The notes: generated from the letters alone by a model not told the origin. Positions 1-7,373 are shown, counted from the first letter of the stretch. The stretch is DNA of 32,206 nucleotides from Anaerovirgula multivorans (GCF_900188145.1 NZ_FZOJ01000042.1:1-32206), one strand, 5' to 3'. Program-made: numbers and translations.

Positions 1-55
1 TATCGAGGTCTAGAGTTATTATAAACTCTAAATTCGATAGGCTTGATTATTTTTT
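1..55 (+). terminator. Weak hairpin at window edge, possible terminator
   Basis: Two nested inverted repeats are visible: TATCGA with TCGATA (1-6 and 34-39) and TAGAGTT with AACTCTA (11-17 and 24-30). A run of six T follows about ten bases after the stem. The stem is AT-rich and the T-run is not adjacent, so this is only a possible end for a plus-strand transcript entering from the left. Confidence 0.25.
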
Positions 56-157
56 GAGGATTTCAACTGAAATTTTCAATTTCCCGATATCCCCTTTTAA
101 TCCAATCTATATTAAACGAAAGTGGAGGTAGCTAAATATTTGTGAGCAATAATCTTC

Positions 158-880
158 CTATCCTTTTAATAGATTGTGTAATTCTCGTAACACTTTCTTA
201 GCCTTTCCCTTCACTACAAGGTCAAAATCATAACCCTTTTCTCCTATTTCATCATTGATATACACTGTTTTTCCCTTTGAAAGTTTAGGAATTTGATTGA
301 CAGGAGAAACCTCTAGGCTTGTTCCTATTGCAATGAAAACATCAGATTTTTCCACCTCTATTATAGTTTGATCCCAAGCATTCCTAGGTAGAATTTCTCC
401 AAATAAAGTTACGTTAGGTCTTAATGCTTTTTTACCACAATGTTTACAGTTCTTTTTTTCTAAATATTCTATAGGATCTGTTGGATGATTACAATGATTA
501 CAGCGAAAGGTTCTGATATTTCCATGAAGTTCATATATTTTTTTACTTCCTGCTATAGCCTGTAACCTAGAAACATTTTGTGTAAGAATTGTATTGATCA
601 GACCTTTTTCCTCTAGTTCAGCTAAAATATAATGTCCCTCATGGGGTTTGCAATCCTCTAATAACTTTAACCGCATGCTGTAGAACTCATGAAAAAGTGG
701 ATAGTTTTCATAAAAAGTATCGATGCTAGCAACTTGTCTAGGATCTATATTTTTCCACCATCCATTTTCACTTCTAAAATCTGGAATGTTACTTTCCGTA
801 TCCATTCCAGCTCCAGTAAGAACCACCACGTGCTTAGCACTTTTTATAAGATTAGCTAATTCCATTATTTTATTTCTCAT
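158..880 (-). CDS. Sir2-family NAD-dependent protein deacylase, altered active-site motif
   Basis: Sirtuins remove acyl groups from protein lysines, using NAD+, in the cytoplasm. At 240 residues this has the usual length of a bacterial sirtuin. Visible family marks are the NAD-binding GAG...NIPDFR segment (residues 23-36), the catalytic histidine in ELHGN (His119) and a zinc ribbon with two CxxC pairs (Cys127/Cys130 and Cys145/Cys148). The start is set by AAGGAGG just upstream of the ATG. One oddity: the usual TQN(I/V)DxLH motif reads TQNVSRLQ (residues 100-107), so the conserved Asp is Ser and the His is Gln, and GAGxS reads GAGMD. Sirtuin ancestry is clear; deacylase activity is less sure. 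It is transcribed away from the DNA glycosylase gene. Confidence 0.9.
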   Translation of the reverse strand: MRNKIMELANLIKSAKHVVVLTGAGMDTESNIPDFRSENGWWKNIDPRQVASIDTFYENYPLFHEFYSMRLKLLEDCKPHEGHYILAELEEKGLINTILTQNVSRLQAIAGSKKIYELHGNIRTFRCNHCNHPTDPIEYLEKKNCKHCGKKALRPNVTLFGEILPRNAWDQTIIEVEKSDVFIAIGTSLEVSPVNQIPKLSKGKTVYINDEIGEKGYDFDLVVKGKAKKVLRELHNLLKG

Positions 881-1013
881 TGTATCTACCTCCTTTTCTA
901 TTCTTCAGAATATATGCTTTTCGGTAAATATTTGTTTGAAACCAAAGACGTCTAAAAAGTAGTTGATAATTCTGCAGCAACTAATAAACCTCTATAAAGG
1001 AAAGTGATCTTAT

Positions 1014-1508
1014 ATGAAAATTCTATCTTTAGAAACCGTCATTGATTATTATAGTAAAGTACTGATTCTAGGAAGTATGCCAAGTGTCCAATCCCTCCAA
1101 CTCAAGCAATACTATGCTAATCCCAGAAATCATTTTTGGACAATAATTTATACCCTTTTCAATTTACAGGCTGAATCAGACTATGTTAAAAGATTAGAAT
1201 TTATCAAAAGTAAAAATATAGCTTTATGGGATGTCATCCATACTTGTGAGAGACAAGGTAGCTTGGACGCTAGTATTAGAGATGAAGAGCCTAATGATCT
1301 TGAATTCCTCTTAAATAAGTATAACAAGATAGAAGCTGTGTTTTTTAATGGTACAAAAGCAGCAAATATGTTTAATAAATATTTTGATTTGACCTCATTT
1401 ACTATTGAATTTCATAGGCTTCTCTCGACTACTCCAGTCCCTGGAAAGAATATAAAGTCATTGGAGGAAAAGATTGAAGCATGGAGTAGTATTAAAAACT
1501 ATATCTAG
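1014..1508 (+). CDS. DNA-deoxyinosine glycosylase (uracil-DNA glycosylase superfamily, family 6)
   Basis: Base-excision repair enzymes of this family remove hypoxanthine, formed by adenine deamination, from DNA. The 164-residue protein opens its fold with VLILGSMPS (about residues 16-24), followed by a YYANPRNHFW segment (about residues 38-47) that holds the family's catalytic asparagine, and ends with an STTPVPG motif matching the late S-T-x-P loop. AAAGGAAAG lies upstream of the ATG with slightly long spacing. It stands alone, divergent from the sirtuin gene. The family call rests on these motifs; substrate preference (hypoxanthine versus uracil) cannot be read from sequence. Confidence 0.85.
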   Translation: MKILSLETVIDYYSKVLILGSMPSVQSLQLKQYYANPRNHFWTIIYTLFNLQAESDYVKRLEFIKSKNIALWDVIHTCERQGSLDASIRDEEPNDLEFLLNKYNKIEAVFFNGTKAANMFNKYFDLTSFTIEFHRLLSTTPVPGKNIKSLEEKIEAWSSIKNYI

Positions 1509-1528
1509 TCTTTATTTTGTCACAAGTG

Positions 1529-1572
1529 GGGAAAGTGGTCAACTTTTATGTTATCACTATTATCACTTTCCC
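1529..1572. repeat. Inverted repeat after the glycosylase gene
   Basis: GGGAAAGTG (1529-1537) and CACTTTCCC (1564-1572) form a perfect 9-bp inverted repeat with a 26-base loop, about 20 bases past the glycosylase stop. No T-run follows, so it is not a standard intrinsic terminator. It may be an mRNA 3' stem or the end of a lost small element. Confidence 0.5.
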
Positions 1573-1712
1573 TAAAGAAAAATTTAGTGCACAGTTGGGG
1601 ATGATTTGGGGTCAGTAGTGCTATTTTCTCTACCAATAGATTTTAACTTCTATTACTAATATATATTAAATATTTAAGTATTTTTTTGCGTCCCAGCTTC
1701 TTAATTATCTGC

Positions 1713-2231
1713 TTACCACTTAATTTCACTTATTTTAAAGACTTTTTCTACATTTATTCTTAAAGCTTCGTTAAATTTAGTCCATTCTGCACAAATATTT
1801 TTCCATTCCAAGTCATCCTTTGTGTTTGCTGCTCTCAATGCTAATTTTGCTTGTTTCAAAAATATTTCGTGAAAATCCTCTGTAAGTACAATGCGACTTT
1901 GCTCTAAGTCTTCAAATATTTCAGTTAAAGGAATCATTTCTCCTGCAACAATAAACCCGTCTGAAACTGTATGTCCTGAATGCAATCGATTAAGGTTGGT
2001 CATTAGTCTTTCTAGCCTAGAAGTAAAATTGATTATTAAAGTGAACCTATCCAGCAGCACCTTTTCTTCAAAACTTGATCTTCTAGATAGCCTACTAGCA
2101 TAGGATTCAAAACCCATATAAATACTTCTTTCCACGGCATTTTTGAGAATAAATATTGTAGCCGTTCCAATAGCTAAAAATACAGCTACTATTGGCGAAT
2201 AGTCTTTTATCCAAGCAAGTAGCTCAACCAT
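1713..2231 (-). CDS. Membrane-anchored protein of unknown function
   Basis: The product is 172 residues. One hydrophobic segment (about residues 12-30) is followed by a basic, helix-rich cytoplasmic part with no recognised catalytic motif. The ATG follows TTGGAGGG at good spacing. It lies alone between the glycosylase and a decayed Nudix gene, so context gives no functional hint. I do not recognise a family. A helical scaffold or small signalling protein would be compatible, but no function is assigned. Confidence 0.7.
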   Translation of the reverse strand: MVELLAWIKDYSPIVAVFLAIGTATIFILKNAVERSIYMGFESYASRLSRRSSFEEKVLLDRFTLIINFTSRLERLMTNLNRLHSGHTVSDGFIVAGEMIPLTEIFEDLEQSRIVLTEDFHEIFLKQAKLALRAANTKDDLEWKNICAEWTKFNEALRINVEKVFKISEIKW

Positions 2232-2365
2232 AAAAACCCTCCAAACAAGAAAATTAGTTTGTTAATTTTTGAAATGTAGCATTTTTTCGTCACGGTAGTC
2301 ATGCCAATTACCCGGCATACCTCTAGTATGCTCGATTCTCCGTAATCAGTTATATGCTAAAAATA

Positions 2366-2557
2366 TATAACTTTCTTACTAATCTTTTCAGTGAGGTTTG
2401 CATTAGTTTCTTCAGTCCTACATGTCCAGAAGGGATTCCCAAAGCCCTACATCTGCTCGCTTTTGTAATAATACTTTCTTATCTTTATCAAAAATAATTA
2501 TTAATACTTTATAATAATTTACTTTAGCTTCTAGACTATCTGCCTTTTTTATATCAA
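2366..2557 (-). pseudogene. Nudix hydrolase remnant, frameshifted and internally deleted
   Basis: On the minus strand one frame reads VLIIIFDKDKKVLLQKRAD then VGLW; a second frame continues GIPSGHV; a third reads TEETNANLTEKIS. In order these match the start of a Nudix fold (LLQKRAD.GLW), the G.P.GH segment just before the Nudix box, and the EET...L end of the box. The middle of the box is deleted and at least two frame changes are needed. An AGGAGG sits just upstream (2559-2570 region). The piece is far too short for a working Nudix enzyme, so this is decay. The 300-base stretch between it and the next features shows nothing else. Confidence 0.55.
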
Positions 2558-2788
2558 CCTCCTGCTGACTTGCCCTATTAAGATAACCTTTATCCCTCTT
2601 AGAGGATCCATGTCAAGCCTCAAATACATCTTATATGAATGAGCATGCTGTTGCACTCACGTCCAAACTATGCACTTTTAGATTTCTAAAAACAAAAGAA
2701 CCCTTTTTCCTAATTATTCCATGTTAATATACAAAATCCCTGCTCTTTTTGCATATTTCTAATTTATAGATGAAAGTTACCCCTTAGC
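2558..2788. other. Intergenic, nothing recognised
   Basis: This AT-rich stretch has stop codons in all frames. Apart from the possible ribosome binding site of the Nudix remnant at its left edge, I see no gene, repeat or regulatory signal. Confidence 0.5.
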
Positions 2789-2818
2789 AAAAAAATCCCC
2801 TAGCCGTAACCTAGGAGA
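2789..2818 (-). terminator. Rho-independent terminator, minus strand
   Basis: On the minus strand TCTCCTAG and CTAGGGGA pair as an 8-bp stem (2811-2818 with 2796-2803, one G-U) around a 7-base loop, followed at once by seven T (2789-2795). This is a standard intrinsic terminator for a leftward transcript. No intact minus-strand gene lies directly upstream. Confidence 0.7.
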
Positions 2819-2885
2819 ACTATAAAGATTCTTTAATTTCTCAATATCATATTAACATGGATATTATATGTCTGGAAGAACAACT

Positions 2886-2911
2886 AAAAAGACTACTATT
2901 GTCTAGTAGCC
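2886..2911 (-). terminator. Second minus-strand terminator-like hairpin
   Basis: On the minus strand GGCTACTA and TAGTAGTC pair over 8 bp (2904-2911 with 2891-2898, one G-U) with a 5-base loop and then five T (2886-2890). It lies just beyond the promoter end of the plus-strand toxin-like unit, so it could end an antisense RNA that runs back across that unit. The antisense RNA itself is inference. Confidence 0.6.
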
Positions 2912-2963
2912 TTATTCTGTTATTCATTTCATTGAAATTCCAACATTATGATTAATTTTTTTA

Positions 2964-2992
2964 TTGTTTTTATAAATACTGTAATGTATAAT
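2964..2992 (+). promoter_or_regulatory. Sigma-A type promoter of the small-peptide unit
   Basis: TTGTTT (2964-2969), a 17-bp spacer, and a perfect TATAAT (2987-2992). The transcript would start near 2999, where CCTCC (3001-3005) can pair with GGAGG (3013-3017). The Shine-Dalgarno sequence would then be hidden in a hairpin at the very 5' end of the RNA. Confidence 0.65.
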
Positions 2993-3026
2993 AATTTTAT
3001 CCTCCGATGAAAGGAGGTGAGGTCCA

Positions 3027-3122
3027 TTAAACCCTCGACAAAAATACATAATAAAACTTATACTAGCCATATCAACTTTAATCACAGCAATAGCTATGCT
3101 AGTAGACGCCGTCAAAAGGTAA
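3027..3122 (+). CDS. Small hydrophobic peptide, type I toxin-like, no standard start codon
   Basis: A 31-residue frame reads NPRQKYIIKLILAISTLI, then a further hydrophobic stretch TAIAMLVDAVKR and TAA. The shape (basic N-end, one membrane helix, basic C-end) is typical of type I toxin peptides. It lies between a strong promoter, an SD (AAAGGAGGTGAGG, 3010-3022) and a perfect terminator. In this frame, however, the only codons between the upstream stop and Asn are GGT, CCA and TTA, so there is no ATG, GTG or TTG. Either start is non-canonical, or a mutation has silenced the gene. It is not recognised as a named family; coding status is uncertain. Confidence 0.4.
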   Translation, partial: LNPRQKYIIKLILAISTLITAIAMLVDAVKR

Positions 3123-3157
3123 AAGAAAAGCAGGCCTGCACGCCTGCTTTTCTTTTT
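3121..3157 (+). terminator. Strong bidirectional terminator
   Basis: AAAAGAAAAGCAGGC (3121-3135) and its perfect 15-bp complement (3142-3156) enclose a 6-base loop. The arms end in A and T runs, so it can stop transcripts in both directions. It begins at the stop codon of the small peptide, as in compact toxin mRNAs. Confidence 0.85.
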
Positions 3158-3180
3158 GGTCAATTGACCCTCGACAATTT

Positions 3181-3198
3181 TGTCAACTAATAAGTTGA
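3181..3198. repeat. Short perfect inverted repeat
   Basis: GTCAACT and AGTTGAC form a 7-bp perfect inverted repeat with a 4-base centre, just right of the terminator. It could be an operator or a small hairpin; no regulator is linked to it. Confidence 0.4.
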
Positions 3199-3360
3199 CT
3201 CTACTTAATATTATTATACACTTTATTTACTTAATATACCATACTTTATATTTTATTATTTATTTCAAAAATATTAATATTAATTCATCATATGAGCATA
3301 AAAACCAACTACTCTAGTACATCCACTCCGAATAACCATACCTGCATTTTATTTATAAAT

Positions 3361-3495
3361 CTATTTCTTTCCTTCTACCATACCTGCTTTTATTGGGTTT
3401 TGATGAATATATCTCAATACTATCAGAAAATAATCATCTGTATTTACTGGTTCGCTTTTAAATCGATTTTCAAAAAAGTGTCCTGTTCTAGCCAT
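3361..3495 (-). pseudogene. Fragment of Y1 (REP/IS200-type) transposase
   Basis: A 44-residue minus-strand frame reads GHFFENRFKSEPVNTDDYFL then a block containing RYIHQNPIKAG. This is the conserved GHxFxxRFKSEPV...YxxxVxRYIHxNPxKAG region of REP-associated tyrosine transposases (Y1_Tnp), DNA-nicking enzymes with an HUH centre. The HUH motif and catalytic tyrosine parts are missing, so it is a dead internal fragment. Nothing recognisable flanks it. Confidence 0.7.
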
Positions 3496-3549
3496 ATTAA
3501 TCACCCATTTTTATCCTATTATTTCTATAAGTGGATGGCATCTTAATCC

Positions 3550-3867
3550 TTCCCTGCTGTTTCTTGATGGTAATTTCTCCTCTATTTTTTCCTTTGCGAA
3601 TTGATCTCTAAAGCATCATAAAACTTCACATATTATTATTTAACACAATATTTTTACTTATTTATGTCGAAAAATGATTTTTTCCTTCAGTAGCTAGTTT
3701 AATAAGGAATTATAGATGTTGATTTATCCTTTTGTATATAATCCTCTTCTATTCCAATAATTGTTATAAAATCATAGATGTGGTAGAATATTAAAAACAC
3801 CAAATCTTTTGTTTATCTAATAATGTAATGATATAAGTTATTATTTTATCTAAAGGGAGCTTATATA
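3550..3867. other. Intergenic, upstream region of the satD-like gene
   Basis: This is about 320 AT-rich bases with no open frame of note. The right end supplies the AAAGGGAG ribosome binding site of the next gene. No clear promoter pair or operator stands out. Confidence 0.5.
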
Positions 3868-4755
3868 ATGGCCAGTAAATCTTTGAGAATCCTAGAGATT
3901 TATAATTGTTTTAAAAATTACCCTACTTTTACTTATCGAGAGCTTTATGATTTCTACTGCTTAAAAGAACCACAACTCAAGCAAAGTACTTATAGGTGGC
4001 GAGTTTATGAACTTAAAAAAGCTAATGTTATTAAACCTATTAAAAGAGGTGTCTATCAACTAATGGATAAAAATAATACTATGTATTTACCTTCCAATAT
4101 GTCCTATCATGATGATTATCTTGTTCTAACAGCAGATATTATTGACTCCACTAAGAACAAAGTAACTCAGGAATTTTTTAAAAATAAAGTTGTAAAGTTA
4201 AATGATTATAACCGTCAAATCAACTCCATCATCCTCCCTTTTGCATCTTCTAGAGGTGACGAGTTTCAGGCCATTGCTTATATAAGCCCAGAATTGCCTA
4301 CCATTATTCGTAATATGCGATATATATTTTATCCTATTAAAATTCGAATTGGCATTGGAATAGGACCTATTGAAAGCAAAAGTTTACTTAACAGTGATAA
4401 TTCTCCTTCTGATTCCTGGGACATGAATGGACAAGTATTTCTCAATGCAAGATCTGCATTAGAAAAACTAAAAAATAAAAAAAACTATTGTGTATCACTT
4501 CACAGCTCAAAGGATGAACTAAATAAAACTTTTAATTTAGTTTATAGGCTTATCGATGCTATTGTTAATGATTGGAGCGACAAACAGTGGGAAGCAATTC
4601 AACTCTATGACAAAGTTAAATCTTATGAATCTGGAGCAGAAAAATTAGGAATTCGTAAAAGTTCCTTTCACCAGAGGTGCTCTGCTGCTAAATGGGATAT
4701 AATCAAGGAATCTGAAACAGAGCTAGCTCATATACTTACCCAGCACTATTTATAA
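3868..4755 (+). CDS. SatD-like protein with N-terminal winged helix and C-terminal HTH
   Basis: The product is 295 residues. Residues 1-66 look like the winged helix of AbiEi-type regulators (YRELYDFY..., WRVYELKKANVIKPIKRG). The middle (about 83-230) has the SatD pattern, LTADIIDSTKN (Asp90), RGDEFQAI (Gly130-Asp131) and IRIGIGIGPI (159-168), which resembles the metal-binding core of a nucleotidyl-cyclase/GGDEF palm fold. Residues 237-285 resemble a sigma-70 region 4 helix-turn-helix (WEAIQLYDKV...GAEKLGIRKSSFHQ). SatD is known from the streptococcal sat acid-tolerance locus, with no established reaction. The next gene encodes DUF3307, its usual partner. DNA binding and nucleotide chemistry are inference. 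AAAGGGAG precedes the ATG. Confidence 0.8.
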   Translation: MASKSLRILEIYNCFKNYPTFTYRELYDFYCLKEPQLKQSTYRWRVYELKKANVIKPIKRGVYQLMDKNNTMYLPSNMSYHDDYLVLTADIIDSTKNKVTQEFFKNKVVKLNDYNRQINSIILPFASSRGDEFQAIAYISPELPTIIRNMRYIFYPIKIRIGIGIGPIESKSLLNSDNSPSDSWDMNGQVFLNARSALEKLKNKKNYCVSLHSSKDELNKTFNLVYRLIDAIVNDWSDKQWEAIQLYDKVKSYESGAEKLGIRKSSFHQRCSAAKWDIIKESETELAHILTQHYL

Positions 4756-4801
4756 TCTTTATTCTTGGTCTTGATTATTATATAGAACCATTTCAAACCT
4801 T

Positions 4802-4850
4802 GTCAGGTCTACAGTACGGATAATCTCAAAATTCGCATTGTAGACCTGAC
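4802..4850. repeat. 12-bp perfect inverted repeat between satD-like and DUF3307 genes
   Basis: GTCAGGTCTACA (4802-4813) and TGTAGACCTGAC (4839-4850) are perfect complements with a 25-base loop. There is no T-run, so it is not a standard terminator. It lies 26 bases before the DUF3307 start. Possible roles are an operator for the HTH protein upstream, an mRNA processing stem, or control of the second gene. Confidence 0.75.
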
Positions 4851-4876
4851 GATTTCAAGCTCAAAGGGGGAGCCTT

Positions 4877-5689
4877 ATGGTCGGTATTCAATTAGTGCTA
4901 CTATCACATGTCTTGACTGACTTCGTATTCCAATGGGACAACCTGGTAAAGTTGAAGGGCGAAAAAAATATAAAAGGTTTTTTGTATCATGGTGGTATAT
5001 TATTTGCTATTCAATTCATTTTTCTTATTACAATTTATAATGTTCGTTCTGCCTTTTGTTTTACTTTATTAATTGTACTCAGCCATCTGCTTATTGATTA
5101 TGCAAAAGAATCTATACAATCCCAAGAATCTGTACAATCTAATAATCCAATTGCTCACCTTTTTCTTTTAATAGGTGATCAACTACTGCATATCATTGTT
5201 ATCTATCTTATTTTTAATAAGCTCCCTTTTATAGAAAACACTTCATTAGTAGATATGATAATCAGTCAATTTCATCTCCAAGTAGACAGTGTATCTATTA
5301 ATCAAATGCTAATAGGTCTTATTGTATTGCTTTACTTATCTTTTGGTGGTGCTGTATTTATTCGATTAATCATTGATATTATATACAGAAAAGTTCCAAG
5401 GTATATGGACATGATAGCTGCTGATGACTTACAACCAAATGATCCTATTAAGGAAGTTAAAGTTGGAAAATTCGTAGGGATTTTAGAAAGAACAATACTA
5501 TTCATTCTCCTGTCTAAAGGCGATTTTTCGGCAGTGGGTTTTATTATTGCCGCAAAATCTCTTGCGCGCTTTAAACAACTTGAAAAGAAAAATTTTGCTG
5601 AATATTACTTGATAGGAACCTTTTTAAGCTTTTTATTGACACTCATTGCTGTGTTGCTTTTTCAACAATTAATTATAATATCTATTTAA
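4877..5689 (+). CDS. DUF3307 multi-spanning membrane protein (SatE-like partner)
   Basis: The product is 270 residues with about seven hydrophobic segments and little soluble sequence. The N-terminus has the DUF3307 pattern LLSHVLTDFVFQ (His11, Asp15) followed by K and LYHGG (about residues 45-49), and a second SHLLIDYAKE copy (about 71-80). These paired His/Asp residues in or near membrane segments suggest a metal site, but no reaction is known for the family. The ATG follows AAAGGGGGAG. The gene is 121 bases after the SatD-like gene, a pairing seen in many Firmicutes, so the two probably act together. Confidence 0.8.
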   Translation: MVGIQLVLLSHVLTDFVFQWDNLVKLKGEKNIKGFLYHGGILFAIQFIFLITIYNVRSAFCFTLLIVLSHLLIDYAKESIQSQESVQSNNPIAHLFLLIGDQLLHIIVIYLIFNKLPFIENTSLVDMIISQFHLQVDSVSINQMLIGLIVLLYLSFGGAVFIRLIIDIIYRKVPRYMDMIAADDLQPNDPIKEVKVGKFVGILERTILFILLSKGDFSAVGFIIAAKSLARFKQLEKKNFAEYYLIGTFLSFLLTLIAVLLFQQLIIISI

Positions 5690-5691
5690 AA

Positions 5692-5719
5692 ATATATGCA
5701 TTTCATTAAATGTATATAT
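5692..5719. repeat. AT-rich hairpin after the DUF3307 gene
   Basis: ATATATGCATTT and AAATGTATATAT (5692-5703 and 5708-5719) pair at 11 of 12 positions around a 4-base loop, directly after the stop codon. It is probably the 3' stem of the satD-like/DUF3307 transcript, but lacks the GC content and U-tract of a strong terminator. Confidence 0.4.
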
Positions 5720-5825
5720 AAGGTTAAAGCCTCCCCTCCTTCCACAGACTGCTAAATTATTAAAGAACCTTTTAGATGGATTTTTAAACCTTAACCCTAT
5801 ATTTATCTTACAAGGAGGACAAACA

Positions 5826-6011
5826 ATGCATCGTATAAAAAATAAATATTTTGATATATTAACTTATATAATTTTACCTATAGCTTTAATTTACTACTAT
5901 TTCATTGCTAATAAAACGTCAATTTCACACCCTATAAGATTTGTATTTTTAATTCTTTTACTTATAGATATTCTATCTTTTGAACAGTTCAAAAATAGAT
6001 TTAAAAAGTAA
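5826..6011 (+). CDS. Small two-segment membrane protein
   Basis: The product is 61 residues with two hydrophobic stretches (about 11-28 and 38-52), a lysine-rich start (MHRIKNK) and a lysine-rich end (KNRFKK). CAAGGAGGACAAACA before the ATG is a near-ideal ribosome binding site, which argues for a real gene despite its length. It is convergent with the FAD oxidoreductase, 33 bases away. No family recognised; a small membrane modulator is one option. Confidence 0.55.
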   Translation: MHRIKNKYFDILTYIILPIALIYYYFIANKTSISHPIRFVFLILLLIDILSFEQFKNRFKK

Positions 6012-6044
6012 ATCAAACAGAATATATGTTTATAGTTTTGTCAA

Positions 6045-7373
6045 TCAATACGTCTTGTGTACATCTTTCAAAAACATACTGTCTTTTCTGTTCAAATTGT
6101 CGCTAACCCTGCTCTGCAGTTGTTTTATGTCAAAATCGTGTACGCTGCCATCGCCTATTAAATCGAATACATGGGCTGCTGCCATACCCATTGCCATACA
6201 TGGTCCCATTACACGAACGCTAGAAAGAGCTATCAGGTCTGCATCTATACATCTACCAACTGCAATAAGATTGTCAACGTCGGGAGGAGTCATAGAACCG
6301 AAAGGCACATAGTGCACGTGTTCATTGTCAAAGGGCTCCCACTGATATGACTCCATCGTGTCATGAAGTTCAATCGGCCAAGTAGTTCTTGCTATTGAAT
6401 CTTCAAACTTAATCCCATCCCGCACTTCTTGGGCCAGCAATTGTTTTTTGCCCACAATCCACCTTGTCTGTCTTATGCCAATCTGTCCATAGGCATGAAT
6501 GGTGGAATTTTTCATCGCCTCGGGGAATTGTTTCCTTATAAAGTCATAGGCCCTGTCGGCTCTTCTTTTGCCCACTATTCCCTCCATGGAGGCTCCAACA
6601 GAGTTCAGGGGCGTCAAGATATGTGTCATATTCAATATCAATCTGTCTTTTGTGGGAAAATGAAAAACAATTCCATCGTGTCTTTCAAGTCCGAAATCAG
6701 GTCCCTTTTCCTTGATTATACTCTTTATTTCGCTTTCACTTGGCAGACAATCAAAATCTACATTTTCTACGATTATCATCTGTGTGCCGTATATCGGCCC
6801 CACATCAGAGACTCTACATGGCAATCCGGCATTGTATATCAAAGCGGCGTCTCCAGATGCATCCACAAATCCGGTAGCATCAACCTTAAACCTGCCGTAA
6901 CGACTGACAAATTCGATACTTTCAACTCTTCGATCATTCACTTTGACATCGGTGATACTGGCTCCGGTTACAGCGGTGATATCGTATTTCATCACCTGGG
7001 TTTCAACCCATCTCAAAAGGGCTTGCTCATCGTATGCCACGGAAACGGTTACCCCGCTGTCCCTAAAATACAGGGCATTTTCAGCGTGCAAATCTCGCAA
7101 CATCTCTTCAACCAATCCGTAAGTGAACAAATAATTCGGCTTGGTTCTGGAGTACAAACCACAAAACAATCCAATAACGGAGTTGATAGCCTGTCCACCC
7201 AAAATAGGGGATGAATCTACCAAAACAACTTTTTTACCTAGCCTGGCCGCTTCGATAGCTGCAGCAAAACCACTGCTTCCCGCACCTACCACGCAAACGT
7301 CGCAGTCTATAGATTCAATTAAATCATTCTCTTTTTTTATTACCTTACTTTTGTTCTTTATAATTTTTCCCAA
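6045..7373 (-). CDS. FAD-dependent oxidoreductase
   Basis: The enzyme is predicted to be cytoplasmic. An N-terminal Rossmann motif, DVCVVGAGSSGFAAAIEAA, ends in KVVLVD and is followed by GGQAINSVIGLFCG, the pattern of the FAD_oxidored family. Near the C-end, NLIAVGRCIDAD and RVMGPCMAMGMAAA close the FAD domain. I place the start at a TTG (7373) because AAAGGGG sits nine bases before it; an in-frame TTG at 7397, overlapping the dctM stop, is less well served. This is the last gene of the aconitase X/TRAP operon, so it may oxidise or reduce the imported compound or its dehydration product. The exact substrate is unknown. Confidence 0.85.
   Translation of the reverse strand: MGKIIKNKSKVIKKENDLIESIDCDVCVVGAGSSGFAAAIEAARLGKKVVLVDSSPILGGQAINSVIGLFCGLYSRTKPNYLFTYGLVEEMLRDLHAENALYFRDSGVTVSVAYDEQALLRWVETQVMKYDITAVTGASITDVKVNDRRVESIEFVSRYGRFKVDATGFVDASGDAALIYNAGLPCRVSDVGPIYGTQMIIVENVDFDCLPSESEIKSIIKEKGPDFGLERHDGIVFHFPTKDRLILNMTHILTPLNSVGASMEGIVGKRRADRAYDFIRKQFPEAMKNSTIHAYGQIGIRQTRWIVGKKQLLAQEVRDGIKFEDSIARTTWPIELHDTMESYQWEPFDNEHVHYVPFGSMTPPDVDNLIAVGRCIDADLIALSSVRVMGPCMAMGMAAAHVFDLIGDGSVHDFDIKQLQSRVSDNLNRKDSMFLKDVHKTY

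Noticed and set aside
2924..3163. A 79-codon minus-strand frame across the toxin-like unit
   Set aside because: It would begin at a TTG with no ribosome binding site, within a terminator arm, and its hydrophobic part is just the reverse of the plus-strand repeats. The plus-strand signals explain the DNA better.
3292..3546. Plus-strand frame of 84 codons
   Set aside because: It lies opposite the recognisable Y1 transposase fragment and has no ribosome binding site.
6429..7214. Long plus-strand frame opposite the FAD oxidoreductase
   Set aside because: The opposite strand encodes clear FAD-binding motifs in an operon; the plus frame has odd composition (many Cys, His) and no start signal.
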